Of a stretch of 64,000 nt of DNA, positions 15,981-24,587 are shown piece by piece. Origin of the DNA: Hyphomicrobium sp. GTDB taxonomy: Bacteria > Pseudomonadota > Alphaproteobacteria > Rhizobiales > Hyphomicrobiaceae. A program made the position numbers and the translations under genes. Location of the stretch: positions 1-64,000 of the forward strand of contig JALHOF010000008.1 in NCBI GenBank assembly GCA_022843145.1, written 5' to 3'. Position 1 is the first letter of the stretch. Every line of letters begins with the position of its first letter. The notes under the pieces are model-generated. The model saw only the letters and a program-made list of their open reading frames with translations, did no database searches and was not told the DNA's origin.

Positions 15981-16598
15981 TCACCGATCCCGGCGCTCCA
16001 AGGACAGCCGGATGAGATCGGCGGTGCGGGCAAGACCGAGCTTCACCTTCAACAGGCTGCACGAGTTCGCGACCGTCTTGTAGGCGACGCCGAACGTCTT
16101 GGCCATTTCGGCAATGCTTTTACCTTCGCCTAGAAGACGCAGGATCTCGACTTCGCGATTGGTCAGATTCTCGTAAGGGTCAGGCCCGTCCGGCAACCCT
16201 GTCACGGCGCTCCCCGCCAACTCGCGGTCGATATAGGTCTCGCCCGCCCGCACCCGGCGGATCGCTTCGAGCAACTCCTCGGCGGGCGCACTCTTGCTGA
16301 CATAGCCCATCGCGCCCGCCCGCATCGCGCGTGTGACGTAACCTGGCTCGGCATGCATCGTGAACATGATGACGCGCGCTGTTTTGGATATCGACCGCAA
16401 ACGCTGCAGGAACTCGAGACCGCTGCTGCCGTCCATGTTGATATCGAGCACGACGATGCCCGGTTGCCGTTTGCGATACTCGTCGAGCGCTTCGCGCGCG
16501 TTGCTCGCCTCGTAGATCTCGACGTCCGGTATGGTCGACAGAAGCCGGCGAACGCCTTCGCGCACCACGACATGATCGTCGACGATCAAGATATTCAT
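15981..16598 (-). CDS. NarL/LuxR-family response regulator
   Basis: The 205-residue protein has a receiver domain (acidic pocket D7-D8, phosphoacceptor D52 in VVLDINMDG) and a C-terminal LuxR-type helix-turn-helix (about 140-200: LTNREVEILRLLGEGKSIAE, then KTVANSCSLLKVKL). It overlaps the sensor kinase gene by ATGA, so translation is coupled. It would bind DNA as a phosphorylated dimer. Relatives paired with LapD/MoxY-like kinases control C1-compound metabolism in some Alphaproteobacteria, but no target gene is visible here, so the regulon is unknown. Confidence 0.9.
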   Translation of the reverse strand: MNILIVDDHVVVREGVRRLLSTIPDVEIYEASNAREALDEYRKRQPGIVVLDINMDGSSGLEFLQRLRSISKTARVIMFTMHAEPGYVTRAMRAGAMGYVSKSAPAEELLEAIRRVRAGETYIDRELAGSAVTGLPDGPDPYENLTNREVEILRLLGEGKSIAEMAKTFGVAYKTVANSCSLLKVKLGLARTADLIRLSLERRDR

Positions 16599-17959
16599 AC
16601 GTCCGCTCCCTGCGAATGTCCGTCGTCATGATCAGCCGCGGCACTGGACGCAAGCGGAAACGTGCCGCGCACTTCGACGCCGCGTGGCTCGCCGATCTCG
16701 ATGATTTCAAAGGTTCCGCCCGCCCGTATCACGCGCTCACGCATGCCGACCAGGCCGTAGCCCGGACGACCGCGCCCCACGCGAATACCGCCGCCGTCGT
16801 CACGAACCGTTGCCACAAGTCCGCCGCCGCGCTCGACGATTGTCACCGCGATGCGCTTCGGCTCGCCGTGCTTCAATGCGTTGCCAATGCCTTCGTTGGT
16901 CATATAGCGCACGGCGATCCCGATCGCCGGCGGGCAGACGATATCGCCGAGTTCCATCTGGAAGGAAACATCGGGAAATCGGAGTTGCCAGAATTCCAGC
17001 ATCTCGCCGACCGCGGCGCGCCAGTCGTCGGGCGCCATGTCGACGGGGCGCAGCTGTTCGATGATGCCGCGCACGTTGCTTTTCATGGACTGCACCGCCG
17101 ACTGAATGGCCTTCGCCTTGTCGGAAATGCCATCGACCTTGCCGTCGGCCACAAGATGCTTGATCGACATCGCGTCGACATCGACCGAAAACAGCAAAGG
17201 ACTGACCTCGTCGTGCAAATTGCGCGACAACTCGATCCTTTCCTCCTCCTGCACGCGACTCAGCTGGTCGACGAGTTGGATATTGCGGTCTTCAGCTTGC
17301 GCGAGACGCCGCGTCATGGCGTTGAAGCCGCCCGCCAGCCGGACGAGTTCGGTCGGTCCGGCTTCGGGCAGGCTCGCGGAGAAGTCGCCGGCGCCGATCC
17401 GCGTCACCGCGATGTTGAGGTCGCGCAACGGGCGCATGGCGTGTGACAGCACCAGCAGCGTCACGCCCAAGCCGCTCACACTGTAGACACCGAGCAACTT
17501 TGCATAGATCACCAAGTCGTCCCACACCTCCGCGATTTCGTTGCGCGCGTCGGCCTCAAGCACGAGCGTCCCGTGCTGGTCGAACACCGGCGGCAATTTC
17601 ACGTCCGTCCTCCGCGCCGGCTGATCGATCCATCGAACCAGCCAAGCCGGCGCTGGCTCGTCGTCGATTGCCGGCTGCGACGCGAGCAAAGTGGTGCCGT
17701 CAGCCGCGCGCACCGACGCCTTCAAATGACGGTCGCCGTTGAAATCCGCGATCATCAGCTCAAGCCGGCGGCGCGGGTTGATCACCTCGTCGGCATCGTC
17801 GACCGCATTGTGGGCAATGCGCGCGCCGACGGCGAGCGCGGCCGCCATCTCCGTCTCGACTTTCTTGACCGCGTGCCAATGCACGAGCATCGCCCCGAGG
17901 CCGAGCGTGGCCAGCAGGACGAGCGCGATCGTCGCGATCAATTGTTGCCTCAGCGACAC
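16595..17959 (-). CDS. NarX/MoxY-type sensor histidine kinase
   Basis: The 454-residue protein starts with GTG after a GAGGA site. It has a first membrane helix (residues about 6-27), a periplasmic region (28-147) resembling LapD/MoxY sensor domains, a second helix (148-171), a HAMP linker, a HisKA_3 dimerisation box with phospho-His at H249 (SRNLHDEVSPLLFSVDVDA), and an ATPase domain with N and G boxes (TNEGIGNALKHGE, DDGGGI). It should phosphorylate the response regulator whose gene overlaps its end. The signal is not known from sequence. Confidence 0.9.
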   Translation of the reverse strand: MSLRQQLIATIALVLLATLGLGAMLVHWHAVKKVETEMAAALAVGARIAHNAVDDADEVINPRRRLELMIADFNGDRHLKASVRAADGTTLLASQPAIDDEPAPAWLVRWIDQPARRTDVKLPPVFDQHGTLVLEADARNEIAEVWDDLVIYAKLLGVYSVSGLGVTLLVLSHAMRPLRDLNIAVTRIGAGDFSASLPEAGPTELVRLAGGFNAMTRRLAQAEDRNIQLVDQLSRVQEEERIELSRNLHDEVSPLLFSVDVDAMSIKHLVADGKVDGISDKAKAIQSAVQSMKSNVRGIIEQLRPVDMAPDDWRAAVGEMLEFWQLRFPDVSFQMELGDIVCPPAIGIAVRYMTNEGIGNALKHGEPKRIAVTIVERGGGLVATVRDDGGGIRVGRGRPGYGLVGMRERVIRAGGTFEIIEIGEPRGVEVRGTFPLASSAAADHDDGHSQGADV

Positions 17960-18022
17960 GCAAAGTTCCTCTTGATTCAGCGAAAAGCTATAACATTACA
18001 AACGCGTTCGCATGCCCGCGCT

Positions 18023-18040
18023 GTTCACTCGTTCGTGAAC
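18023..18040. promoter_or_regulatory. Inverted repeat in divergent promoter region
   Basis: GTTCAC and GTGAAC are perfect arms around six bases, located between the divergent histidine kinase (starts 17959) and Rrf2 (starts 18232) genes. It is a candidate operator for either regulator; there is no further evidence. Confidence 0.35.
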
Positions 18041-18231
18041 GGGCGGCGTGGGCGGCCGCACCCGGGCGGCCTTGTCTGGAACGGGTGTCAGCGCGTTGCC
18101 TTTCTGACATATGCCGTATAGTTTACGACGCAAATCAGCTCTAGAACGAGCGCGCCTTGATCATCTGGTTATCGTCGGGAACAGGTCCGGGCCAGCCAGC
18201 GAACGGCGCTCTCAAACTCAGGACACCTCGC

Positions 18232-18750
18232 ATGCGATTGAACAAGGCGACGTCTCATGCGCTGCGTGTGCTCGTCGCATGCGCCCAGTCCGGCGGCGAG
18301 CTTCGCAAGGTCGCGGAAATGGCGCAGGCGCTGGATTTGTCAGAGCAAAACGTGTTCAAGATCGTTCACCTGCTGTCGCGGGCGGGGCTCGTCGCCGCAG
18401 AACGCGGACGACATGGCGGCGTGCGCCTGGCGCGTCCCGCCGAGCAGATCCGCGTCGGCGATGTCGTCACCGCCATGGAGGCGATGCCGCAATCGACCGG
18501 TGAGGACGGTACCGTCGCCGACGCCACGCAGGCCGGTCACGGGGCGCTCTTCGACGATGCGTTCGAGGCGTTTCTGGCGGTGTTGAACCAGTCGACCGTC
18601 GCCGACATGACGCGGTCGCAGCAGGCCGCCACACGCCGCGCAAAATCCAAATCCGCATCCGTGTCCAGATCGGCCGAAGTCCGAGCCGCCGTGTCGCCGT
18701 CGCGAGCCAGGAGGCCGCGCAGCACCGCCCGATCGACGCCGTCCGCCTGA
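18232..18750 (+). CDS. Rrf2-family transcriptional regulator
   Basis: The start at ATG 18232 gives MRLNKATSHALRVLVACAQ, the normal Rrf2 beginning. The winged helix covers residues about 1-80 (VAEMAQALDLSEQNVFKIVH and LLSRAGLVAAERGRHGGVRL). Unlike IscR, NsrR or RirA, no cluster of three cysteines follows, so an Fe-S cofactor is unlikely. The C-terminal third is low-complexity, Ala/Ser/Arg-rich, possibly from drift of the frame. The gene lies between the two-component pair and der; its target is unknown. Confidence 0.8.
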   Translation: MRLNKATSHALRVLVACAQSGGELRKVAEMAQALDLSEQNVFKIVHLLSRAGLVAAERGRHGGVRLARPAEQIRVGDVVTAMEAMPQSTGEDGTVADATQAGHGALFDDAFEAFLAVLNQSTVADMTRSQQAATRRAKSKSASVSRSAEVRAAVSPSRARRPRSTARSTPSA

Positions 18751-18913
18751 CCTGCTGGTCGCAGCCGGATCACGACATCCGACGTCCCGTTTGCTGCGAT
18801 TTTTAGCCCTAACGGCCGCGCGGGCTGCCGTCCCGGGTTCTGATTTCTTTCCCTCGCTGCCGCTTTCAGGCATAAGCGCGGTCTCCGTTGCACATTTTTC
18901 GCTTGCCCAGGCC

Positions 18914-20311
18914 ATGACATCGCTGCCGACAATCGCTATCGCCGGACGTCCCAACGTCGGCAAATCCACGCTGTTCAATCGCTTGACCGGCCGCCGCACT
19001 GCGCTCGTGTCCGACCTGCCTGGATTGACTCGTGACCGACGCGAGGAAGAGGCGGATGTCGGAGGCCATCGTGTGATCGTGGTCGACACCGCAGGCCTCG
19101 AGGAAGCCGACAGCGGCTCGATCGCCGCGCGAATGCGCCAGCAGAGTGAAGCGGCGATCGCGGAGTCGGATCTCGTCCTGTTCGTCATCGACGCCCGCGC
19201 CGGGGTCACCCCGGCCGACGAGGTCTTCGCCAAGATCATCCGCACCTCCGGCCGTCCCGTGGTGCTCGTCGTCAACAAGAGCGAAGGCCGCTCCGCCGAG
19301 GCCGGATTTTACGAGGCGTATAAACTCGGGTTCGGCGAACCGGTCGCGGTTTCGGCCGAGCATGGACAAGGCCTTGGCGAGCTCGACGTCGAAATCATGT
19401 CGAAGCTCGGCATCGTGGAAGCACCGTTCGACGACGGCGCCGAGAACGACGAAATGACGGACGAGGAAGCCGCCGATCCCACGCGCCCGATCCGCGTCGC
19501 CATCGTCGGACGGCCGAACGCCGGGAAGTCGACGCTCGTCAACGCGCTTCTCGGTGAAGACCGCATGATCACCGGCCCCGAACCCGGCTTGACGCGCGAC
19601 AGCATCTCGACCGATCTCGATGTCGCGGGACGCCGCGTGCGCCTGTTCGATACGGCGGGCTTGCGGCGCAAGGCGCGCATCACCGAAATCGCGGAGAAAC
19701 TTTCGGCGAGCGACGCCATCCGCGCGATCCGCTTTGCCGAGGTCGTCGTGTTGCTGATCGACGCCGAACACCCGCTCGAGCATCAGGACCTGACCATTGC
19801 CGGCATGGTGATCGACGAGGGACGCGCGCTCGTCATCGCGGTCAACAAGTGGGATCTCGTCACCGACAAGCAGAAGGCGCTGCGCGACATCCGCGAACTC
19901 GTGACCGAGAAGATGGATGCCGTATCGGGCGTACCCCTGGTGACGCTATCTGCAATCGCCGAACGCGGCCTCGACAAGTTGTGGGACGCCGTATTCGCCG
20001 CGCATAAGGCATGGAACACGCGGCTCTCGACGTCGGAGTTGAACCGCTGGCTGGAGGAGGCGCTGTCGCGTCATGCGGCACCCGCCGCCTCGGGCCGCCG
20101 CATCAAGCTTCGCTACATCACCCAGCCGTCCGCGCGCCCGCCGACCTTCGTCACATTCTGTTCGAAGCCGGAGGATCTCCCGCGATCCTATGTGCGTTAT
20201 CTCACCAACAGCCTGCGCGAGGCGTTCGATCTACCGGGCGTGCCGATCCGCTTCAACCTGCGGAAAGGCGCCAACCCCTTCGAAGGGCGCAGAAAACGTG
20301 GCAGCGGCTGA
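18914..20311 (+). CDS. der: Ribosome-assembly GTPase Der (EngA)
   Basis: The 465-residue protein has two tandem Era-type GTPase domains with P-loops GRPNVGKST (near residue 10) and GRPNAGKST (near 199), G3 motifs DTAG, and base-recognition motifs NKSE and NKWD. The C-terminus is a KH-like domain ending RFNLRKGANPFEGR. This is the normal Der arrangement; the protein is essential for 50S subunit maturation. The ATG at 18914 (MTSLPTIAIAG) is chosen because the P-loop normally lies about ten residues from the start, although the frame is open earlier. Confidence 0.97.
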   Translation: MTSLPTIAIAGRPNVGKSTLFNRLTGRRTALVSDLPGLTRDRREEEADVGGHRVIVVDTAGLEEADSGSIAARMRQQSEAAIAESDLVLFVIDARAGVTPADEVFAKIIRTSGRPVVLVVNKSEGRSAEAGFYEAYKLGFGEPVAVSAEHGQGLGELDVEIMSKLGIVEAPFDDGAENDEMTDEEAADPTRPIRVAIVGRPNAGKSTLVNALLGEDRMITGPEPGLTRDSISTDLDVAGRRVRLFDTAGLRRKARITEIAEKLSASDAIRAIRFAEVVVLLIDAEHPLEHQDLTIAGMVIDEGRALVIAVNKWDLVTDKQKALRDIRELVTEKMDAVSGVPLVTLSAIAERGLDKLWDAVFAAHKAWNTRLSTSELNRWLEEALSRHAAPAASGRRIKLRYITQPSARPPTFVTFCSKPEDLPRSYVRYLTNSLREAFDLPGVPIRFNLRKGANPFEGRRKRGSG

Positions 20312-20437
20312 CCCGGAACGTGCGACCTCGACGCACCCACTGGCGATGCCGCATTGTTGTCGTTAAATAACGGCCACACTCCACCATGCCAGACGACCCG
20401 GCCACTTGACCGCCGTCTCAACCTCAAGGATTTCCGA

Positions 20438-20713
20438 ATGCGACCCACGGCAATTTTCAGCAAGATCACCGCTCCAGCGCTTGCGCTCACCATGATCGGC
20501 GGCCTCGTCGCTGTGAGCGGCGCGGCTGTCGCACAGGATTCCCGCGTGCGCTCGGCATGCGCTGGCGACTATCATCGCTATTGCCCGTCGTATCCGGTCG
20601 GCAGCACGCAACTCAAAAGCTGCATGCGCGCCGTCGGCAAGCGACTGACCCCTCAATGCGTCGACGCACTCGTCGCGGCCGGCGAGATCTCGCGCAAGCA
20701 GGCGCGGCGCTAA
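20438..20713 (+). CDS. Small secreted Cys-rich protein
   Basis: The 91-residue product has an N-terminal signal peptide (hydrophobic ITAPALALTMIGGLVAVSG, cleavage near AVAQ). Its mature part has four cysteines (SACAGDYHRYCPSYP ... LKSCMRAV ... TPQCVDALV), similar in layout to the protein at 340-591. AAGGA eight bases before the ATG at 20438 fixes the start. It follows der on the same strand but has its own leader region. The location is probably periplasmic; the function is unknown. Confidence 0.75.
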   Translation: MRPTAIFSKITAPALALTMIGGLVAVSGAAVAQDSRVRSACAGDYHRYCPSYPVGSTQLKSCMRAVGKRLTPQCVDALVAAGEISRKQARR

Positions 20714-21004
20714 GCCGACCTCTAGTGGCACCGGCGGCGATATCCGCCAGTGCTGATCGCCGTCGCTTCTCCGCCAGGCGCGCCCGAACGGCTGCGCGAG
20801 AATCGCAGCGGGCGGGAGACGACAGCGAAAATGACTAAGCTGCCGTACTCACCGCCCGCACGGGCGTCAGCCAAACGTTGTCTGGCGCCGCTCCGGATGG
20901 CGAGAGATAGCGTGTCTCGGCGGCGTTTCAAGTGGCGAATGCTGCGCTGGCCGAAAAATCTGCGCCGGACGGCTGATCGCCGTCTCCGCCAGCCCGAGGT
21001 CGCC

Positions 21005-21454
21005 ATGGCCGAAGTCCTCTTTTATCACCTCGAACATCAACCGTTGGAACGCGTGCTGCCGACGCTGCTCGAGCGGACGATCGAACGCGGCTGGCGCGCG
21101 GTGGTGCAAGTCGGCTCGACGGAACGCCTCGAAGCGCTCGACGCCACGCTATGGACGTACCGAGACGACAGTTTCCTGCCGCACGGACGCGCTGGCGACG
21201 GTTTCGCGGCCGAGCATCCGATCTATCTGACGACGAGCGACGATACGCCCAATGGCGCGGCGGTGCGCTTTCTCGTCGACGGTGCGGACATGGCGTCGTT
21301 CGACGGCTTCGAGCGCATCGTCGTTCTGTTCGACGGCCGCGATGCTGAAGCGCTGCAGCGCGCCCGCGGCCAATGGAAGGCCGTCAAGCACGCCGGGCTC
21401 GGCGCGACGTATTGGCAGCAATCGGAATCCGGCCGCTGGGAGAAGAAGGCTTGA
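21005..21454 (+). CDS. holC: DNA polymerase III chi subunit
   Basis: The 149-residue product begins MAEVLFYHLEHQPLERVLPT, followed by LLERTIERGWRAVVQVGS and the region LWTYRDDSFLPHGRAGDGFA, which is the HolC core motif (W-T-x-x-x-x-x-F-L-P-H). HolC joins the clamp loader to single-strand-binding protein and helps restart replication. The length matches the alphaproteobacterial family. The open frame extends upstream to 20750, but that part has no similarity or ribosome site. It precedes rlmJ by 70 bases. Confidence 0.92.
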   Translation: MAEVLFYHLEHQPLERVLPTLLERTIERGWRAVVQVGSTERLEALDATLWTYRDDSFLPHGRAGDGFAAEHPIYLTTSDDTPNGAAVRFLVDGADMASFDGFERIVVLFDGRDAEALQRARGQWKAVKHAGLGATYWQQSESGRWEKKA

Positions 21455-21524
21455 GCCCGCTCATCCGCGCCGCAACAGTCGCCCAACTCCGTCGTCCAGG
21501 CGGCCGAATGGAGTGCCGCCCGAC

Positions 21525-22406
21525 ATGAACTATCGGCACGCATTCCATGCCGGCAACTTCGCCGACGTAATGAAGCACGCGATCCTCGCTCTCGTCATCG
21601 AGCATCTGAAGCTCAAACCTGCGCCGTGCCGCGTCATCGACACGCATGCAGGTACCGGCCGCTACTCGCTCGACGCTGTCGCGGCGACGAAATCGGGAGA
21701 GTGGCGGGACGGCATCGGCCGGCTGTTGTCCGGCGCCATTCCGGCCGATGTCGCCCAAACGCTCGCGCCCTATCTCGATGCCGTCCGCTCAGCAAACCCG
21801 AACATGTCGGACGCGCCGAATGCTATCCCGGCGGTTTATCCCGGCAGCCCGCTCATCGCGCGCAGCCTGTTGCGGCGGGGTGATTACCTGGTCGCCAACG
21901 AACTGCACCCCGCCGACCATGCCGAACTCGCGCGCCATTTTGCCGGCGATCCGCAGACCAAGGTCATGGCGCTCGATGCCTGGACGGCCATGAAGTCGCT
22001 GTTGCCGCCGAAGGAGCGGCGCGGCGTCGTCCTCGTCGATCCGCCGTTCGAAGAGCCGGGGGAGTTCCATCGTTTGGCCGATGGCTTGCGCGAAGCGACG
22101 CGCCGTTTCGAGACCGGCATCTATCTGCTTTGGTATCCGATCAAGGATCCGAAGCGCATCCGCTCGTTTCGCGCCCGGCTCGCAGACCTCGGCATCGGCA
22201 AGCTCGCGGTCGCGGAACTCTGGATCCGAAAACCGGTGAACCCCGATCTCTTGAACGGCTGCGGGCTCGCGATCGTGAACCCGCCGTATCTGCTCGGCGA
22301 GAAACTCGACGTGCTGCTGCCGTTCCTTGCCGACCGTCTCGCCGCCGGATCCGGTGCAGAAGGCGTGTATGCCGCGCTCGGCAGCGCCCCGTTGGACCGG
22401 GTTTGA
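21525..22406 (+). CDS. rlmJ: 23S rRNA adenine(2030)-N6-methyltransferase
   Basis: The 293-residue protein begins MNYRHAFHAGNFADVMKHA, the diagnostic RlmJ start. It has the SAM-binding region VIDTHAGTGRYSLDA and the catalytic motif IV VLVDPPFEEPGEF (the DPPF/Y box), used to methylate A2030 in 23S rRNA. The C-terminal segment GCGLAIVNPPYLLGEKL is also typical. The ATG at 21525 is confirmed by the conserved N-terminus. It lies behind holC on the same strand, probably transcribed with it. Confidence 0.95.
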   Translation: MNYRHAFHAGNFADVMKHAILALVIEHLKLKPAPCRVIDTHAGTGRYSLDAVAATKSGEWRDGIGRLLSGAIPADVAQTLAPYLDAVRSANPNMSDAPNAIPAVYPGSPLIARSLLRRGDYLVANELHPADHAELARHFAGDPQTKVMALDAWTAMKSLLPPKERRGVVLVDPPFEEPGEFHRLADGLREATRRFETGIYLLWYPIKDPKRIRSFRARLADLGIGKLAVAELWIRKPVNPDLLNGCGLAIVNPPYLLGEKLDVLLPFLADRLAAGSGAEGVYAALGSAPLDRV

Positions 22407-22600
22407 GCGCGACGGCGAACGGCGTCGACCAATCTGATCCATGTCACCGTGGACCTCCCGAAACCGCCGTCACCGTCGCGCCACGGCCTCGGGCGAAAAT
22501 GGACATATCATCATTTTTCCAACGCGATGTGAGTGGGCAATAGCGAGTATTGGGCGCAATGTCCGCCGCTGTTGGCGTTCCATTCAAGGAGAGATGTCCG

Positions 22601-22921
22601 ATGATCGAGCTGAAGCGTAGCAGCATCGCATTGGCCGCCATTGCGGCCGTCGCCGTGGCCGCCGCGGGCGGTGCCGAGGCTGCCAAGAAGTCTTCGAATT
22701 GCGTAATGAAAGCCGCCCAGGGCACCGGCAGCGATGCCGAGTCGGCCAAATTCCAGGTCGATGAGGCGCTGTTGCAGGCCGTCGACTGGGGCGCCTGGGC
22801 CTCGTGGATGGCCAACAAGACCACACCTGGCTACGACTACGGCAAGCGCACGTACAAGTGCAAGCCGGGCGGCCTCGGCGTCGAGTGCGTCGGTCAGGCG
22901 AAGATCTGCAAACTGGGCTGA
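22601..22921 (+). CDS. Small secreted Cys-containing protein, copy 1
   Basis: From the ATG at 22601 (AAGGAGAG upstream) the 106-residue product has a signal peptide (SIALAAIAAVAVAAAGGAEA). The mature domain starts AKKSSNCVMKAAQGTGSDAE and ends KRTYKCKPGGLGVECVGQAK with a final Cys. The next gene (22952) encodes a shorter protein with the same arrangement: an early Cys, A-K-F-x-x-x-x-A-L, a Trp, and three late Cys. They look like tandem paralogs. The role is unknown; periplasmic or secreted location is inferred. Confidence 0.7.
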   Translation: MIELKRSSIALAAIAAVAVAAAGGAEAAKKSSNCVMKAAQGTGSDAESAKFQVDEALLQAVDWGAWASWMANKTTPGYDYGKRTYKCKPGGLGVECVGQAKICKLG

Positions 22922-22951
22922 CGATCTCAGGTACGGAACAGGAGCAGAAAC

Positions 22952-23215
22952 ATGATCCGATCGACAGTAGTGGCCGCATGCGCGCTAGCCGCGTTCGCAG
23001 GTCTTTCCGCCTCATCCGCGGACGCCAAGGGCAAGTGCGTGCTCGCCGGCGGCGAAGCGACGATGGTGACCGAGGATCTGGCGAAGTTCATGGCCAATGC
23101 AGCCTTGAACAACCAGATCAAGGCCAACAACTGGAAGCCCTCCGGCGCAGTGAAGATGTCGTGCAAGGCTGCGGTCGGCACGCATTGCGTCGCGCGGCAG
23201 CGCGCGTGTCCCTGA
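22952..23215 (+). CDS. Small secreted Cys-containing protein, copy 2
   Basis: The 87-residue product has a signal peptide (VVAACALAAFAGLSASSADA) and a mature domain starting KGKCVLAGGEATMVTEDLAK. It shares the A-K-F, A-L, Trp and late-Cys pattern of the upstream gene. Its last six codons, including the TGA, fall inside the first unit of a 24-bp tandem repeat (23194-23313). The original C-terminus may thus have been altered by repeat expansion. It is 30 bases behind copy 1 and ends before a strong terminator. Confidence 0.7.
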   Translation: MIRSTVVAACALAAFAGLSASSADAKGKCVLAGGEATMVTEDLAKFMANAALNNQIKANNWKPSGAVKMSCKAAVGTHCVARQRACP

Positions 23216-23313
23216 GTGCGGCAGCGCGTGTGTCCCTGAGTGCGGCAGCGCGTGTGTCCCTGAGTGCGGCAGCGCGTGTGTCCGTGAGCGCGGCAGCGTG
23301 CATGTCCGTGAAT
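23194..23313 (+). repeat. 24-bp tandem repeat, five units, at gene 3' end
   Basis: Five consecutive 24-base units start at 23194, 23218, 23242, 23266 and 23290, each beginning GCGGCAGCG. Units 2 and 3 are identical, unit 1 differs by one base, and units 4-5 carry more changes. Unit 1 contains the stop codon of the preceding gene, so every complete unit repeats a TGA in that frame; in the next frame the units would encode an eight-residue S-A-A-A-R-V-S-L repeat. Confidence 0.9.
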
Positions 23314-23349
23314 TTTGTGCCGGCGCGATCGCATTGACTTGAAGGCTAT

Positions 23350-23388
23350 GAAGCCCGCCCCCACACGGGCGGGCTTCACGCATTTTTT
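23350..23388 (+). terminator. Rho-independent terminator after the small secreted protein pair
   Basis: Perfect 11-base arms GAAGCCCGCCC (23350-23360) and GGGCGGGCTTC (23367-23377) enclose a six-base loop and are followed by six T residues at 23383-23388 after a short gap. The T tract is on the plus strand only. Confidence 0.85.
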
Positions 23389-23417
23389 GCGCGCCGCAGC
23401 GAGACGCTGGATCGACG

Positions 23418-23705
23418 TTACTTGGCCAGCATGTTCCGCAGCAGCCCGACGATGGCCATCACCACGCCGCCGCCGACACCGCCGCCCGCGACCTGGCCGA
23501 TGATCGAGCCGATATCGAGTGCGCCGGGCGTACCCGTCGAGATCCCGAGAAGTGCGCCGAGGATCTGTCCGCCGATTCCGCCGCCGACGAGACCTGCCAG
23601 CGTGTTGCCGAGCAGCCCGAGGCTGAGGTTCTTGAGGATTGATCCGGCCATATTGCCGCCGAGAGCGCCGCTCGCGAGTTGTATGAGTAAGCTCGTAATG
23701 TCCAT
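23418..23705 (-). CDS. Small Gly-rich hydrophobic protein
   Basis: The 95-residue product starts MDITSLLIQLASGALGGNMA behind a GGAGGGG site. It is almost entirely Gly, Ala, Leu, Ile and Val with repeated G-G-x-x-G-G spacing (LVGGGIGGQILGALLG, AGGGVGGGVVMAIVG), the look of a glycine-zipper membrane protein or pore-forming peptide. There is no cleavable signal with polar mature region. The earlier in-frame start at 23924 adds only non-protein-like sequence. The family is not recognised; inner membrane insertion is inferred. Confidence 0.6.
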   Translation of the reverse strand: MDITSLLIQLASGALGGNMAGSILKNLSLGLLGNTLAGLVGGGIGGQILGALLGISTGTPGALDIGSIIGQVAGGGVGGGVVMAIVGLLRNMLAK

Positions 23706-23980
23706 ATCTTCCCCTCCACACGTCAAATTTCCGGACGCCCACTCACCCCTCGAAGAGAACGGCGAACGAGAGACCGCGCAGTCGCACTGCGTGCGGACTA
23801 TGCCAAGCGTCGCTCGAGAAGGATACTTCGGAGGCAACCGGACACCCTGCGAAAGTGTTATCCAGGTGACAACCGGCGTCCAAAGCGCCCCGGATCGCGG
23901 CAAATCTTCATGCCGCATTGGCATTTTCGGTCTATTCTTCGGGCAAAATCAGCTCGATCAGCACCAAAGAGGCACTCCAC

Positions 23981-24346
23981 ATGGCTCGTTCCTTCATCAC
24001 GGCGGCACTCGTTGCGGCCACCGCGCTGATCCTCGCCGCTCCCTCGGCTGATGCCGGCGGTCGCCGCGGGGTGTCAAAATATTCGGAAGGCGCCGAACAT
24101 GTCTCGTCGCGTTCCTACCGCAGCGGCCCGCGCGTCAAAGGCTATGTCGCCCGCCGTGGCGGCTATTCCTATAGCGTTCCGGACACGATCAATACGTATG
24201 GCGACTCGCGCAGCAAGTTCGGTGGCGCATCGAGCTATCGCGATCCGATGCTCGATCGGCAGACCAACGCCGGGCCGTTCGATCATGGCTTCTTCTTCGA
24301 TTCCGGGATCGGCCCGCGCGGCGGCGATTCGCCCTACATGAACTGA
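23981..24346 (+). CDS. Secreted hypothetical protein
   Basis: The 121-residue product from ATG 23981 has a clear signal peptide (FITAALVAATALILAAPSADA). The mature basic, Gly/Ser/Tyr-rich region includes RRGVSKYSEGAEHVSSRSYR and ends in an F-D-H-G-F-F-F-D-S-G-I motif. There are no Cys or known domains. It stands alone on the plus strand between two other exported proteins. The function is unknown. Confidence 0.65.
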   Translation: MARSFITAALVAATALILAAPSADAGGRRGVSKYSEGAEHVSSRSYRSGPRVKGYVARRGGYSYSVPDTINTYGDSRSKFGGASSYRDPMLDRQTNAGPFDHGFFFDSGIGPRGGDSPYMN

Positions 24347-24587
24347 GGCCGACCGAAGGTCGCATCGATCAGCAACGGGCCGCCGGCAATGTCGCGCGGT
24401 CCGTCGTCGTTTGCGGTTGTCTCGGGCTGTGGCCTCCCGGCACTCCTGGTCCGTTGAATTTTGTTCCGCCAAGCGCTGGCAGCAATCAATTGTGCGCTGC
24501 GGCTGTTCATCGCCAAAACGGACGGCTATACCTTTCCGCAAGGATCATGGGACCTGCGAAGGTCCAAGCCCGCCGAAGGACATAGCC

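Noticed and set aside
23221-23313. CRISPR-like array
   Set aside because: Units are directly contiguous with no spacers; it is a simple tandem repeat.
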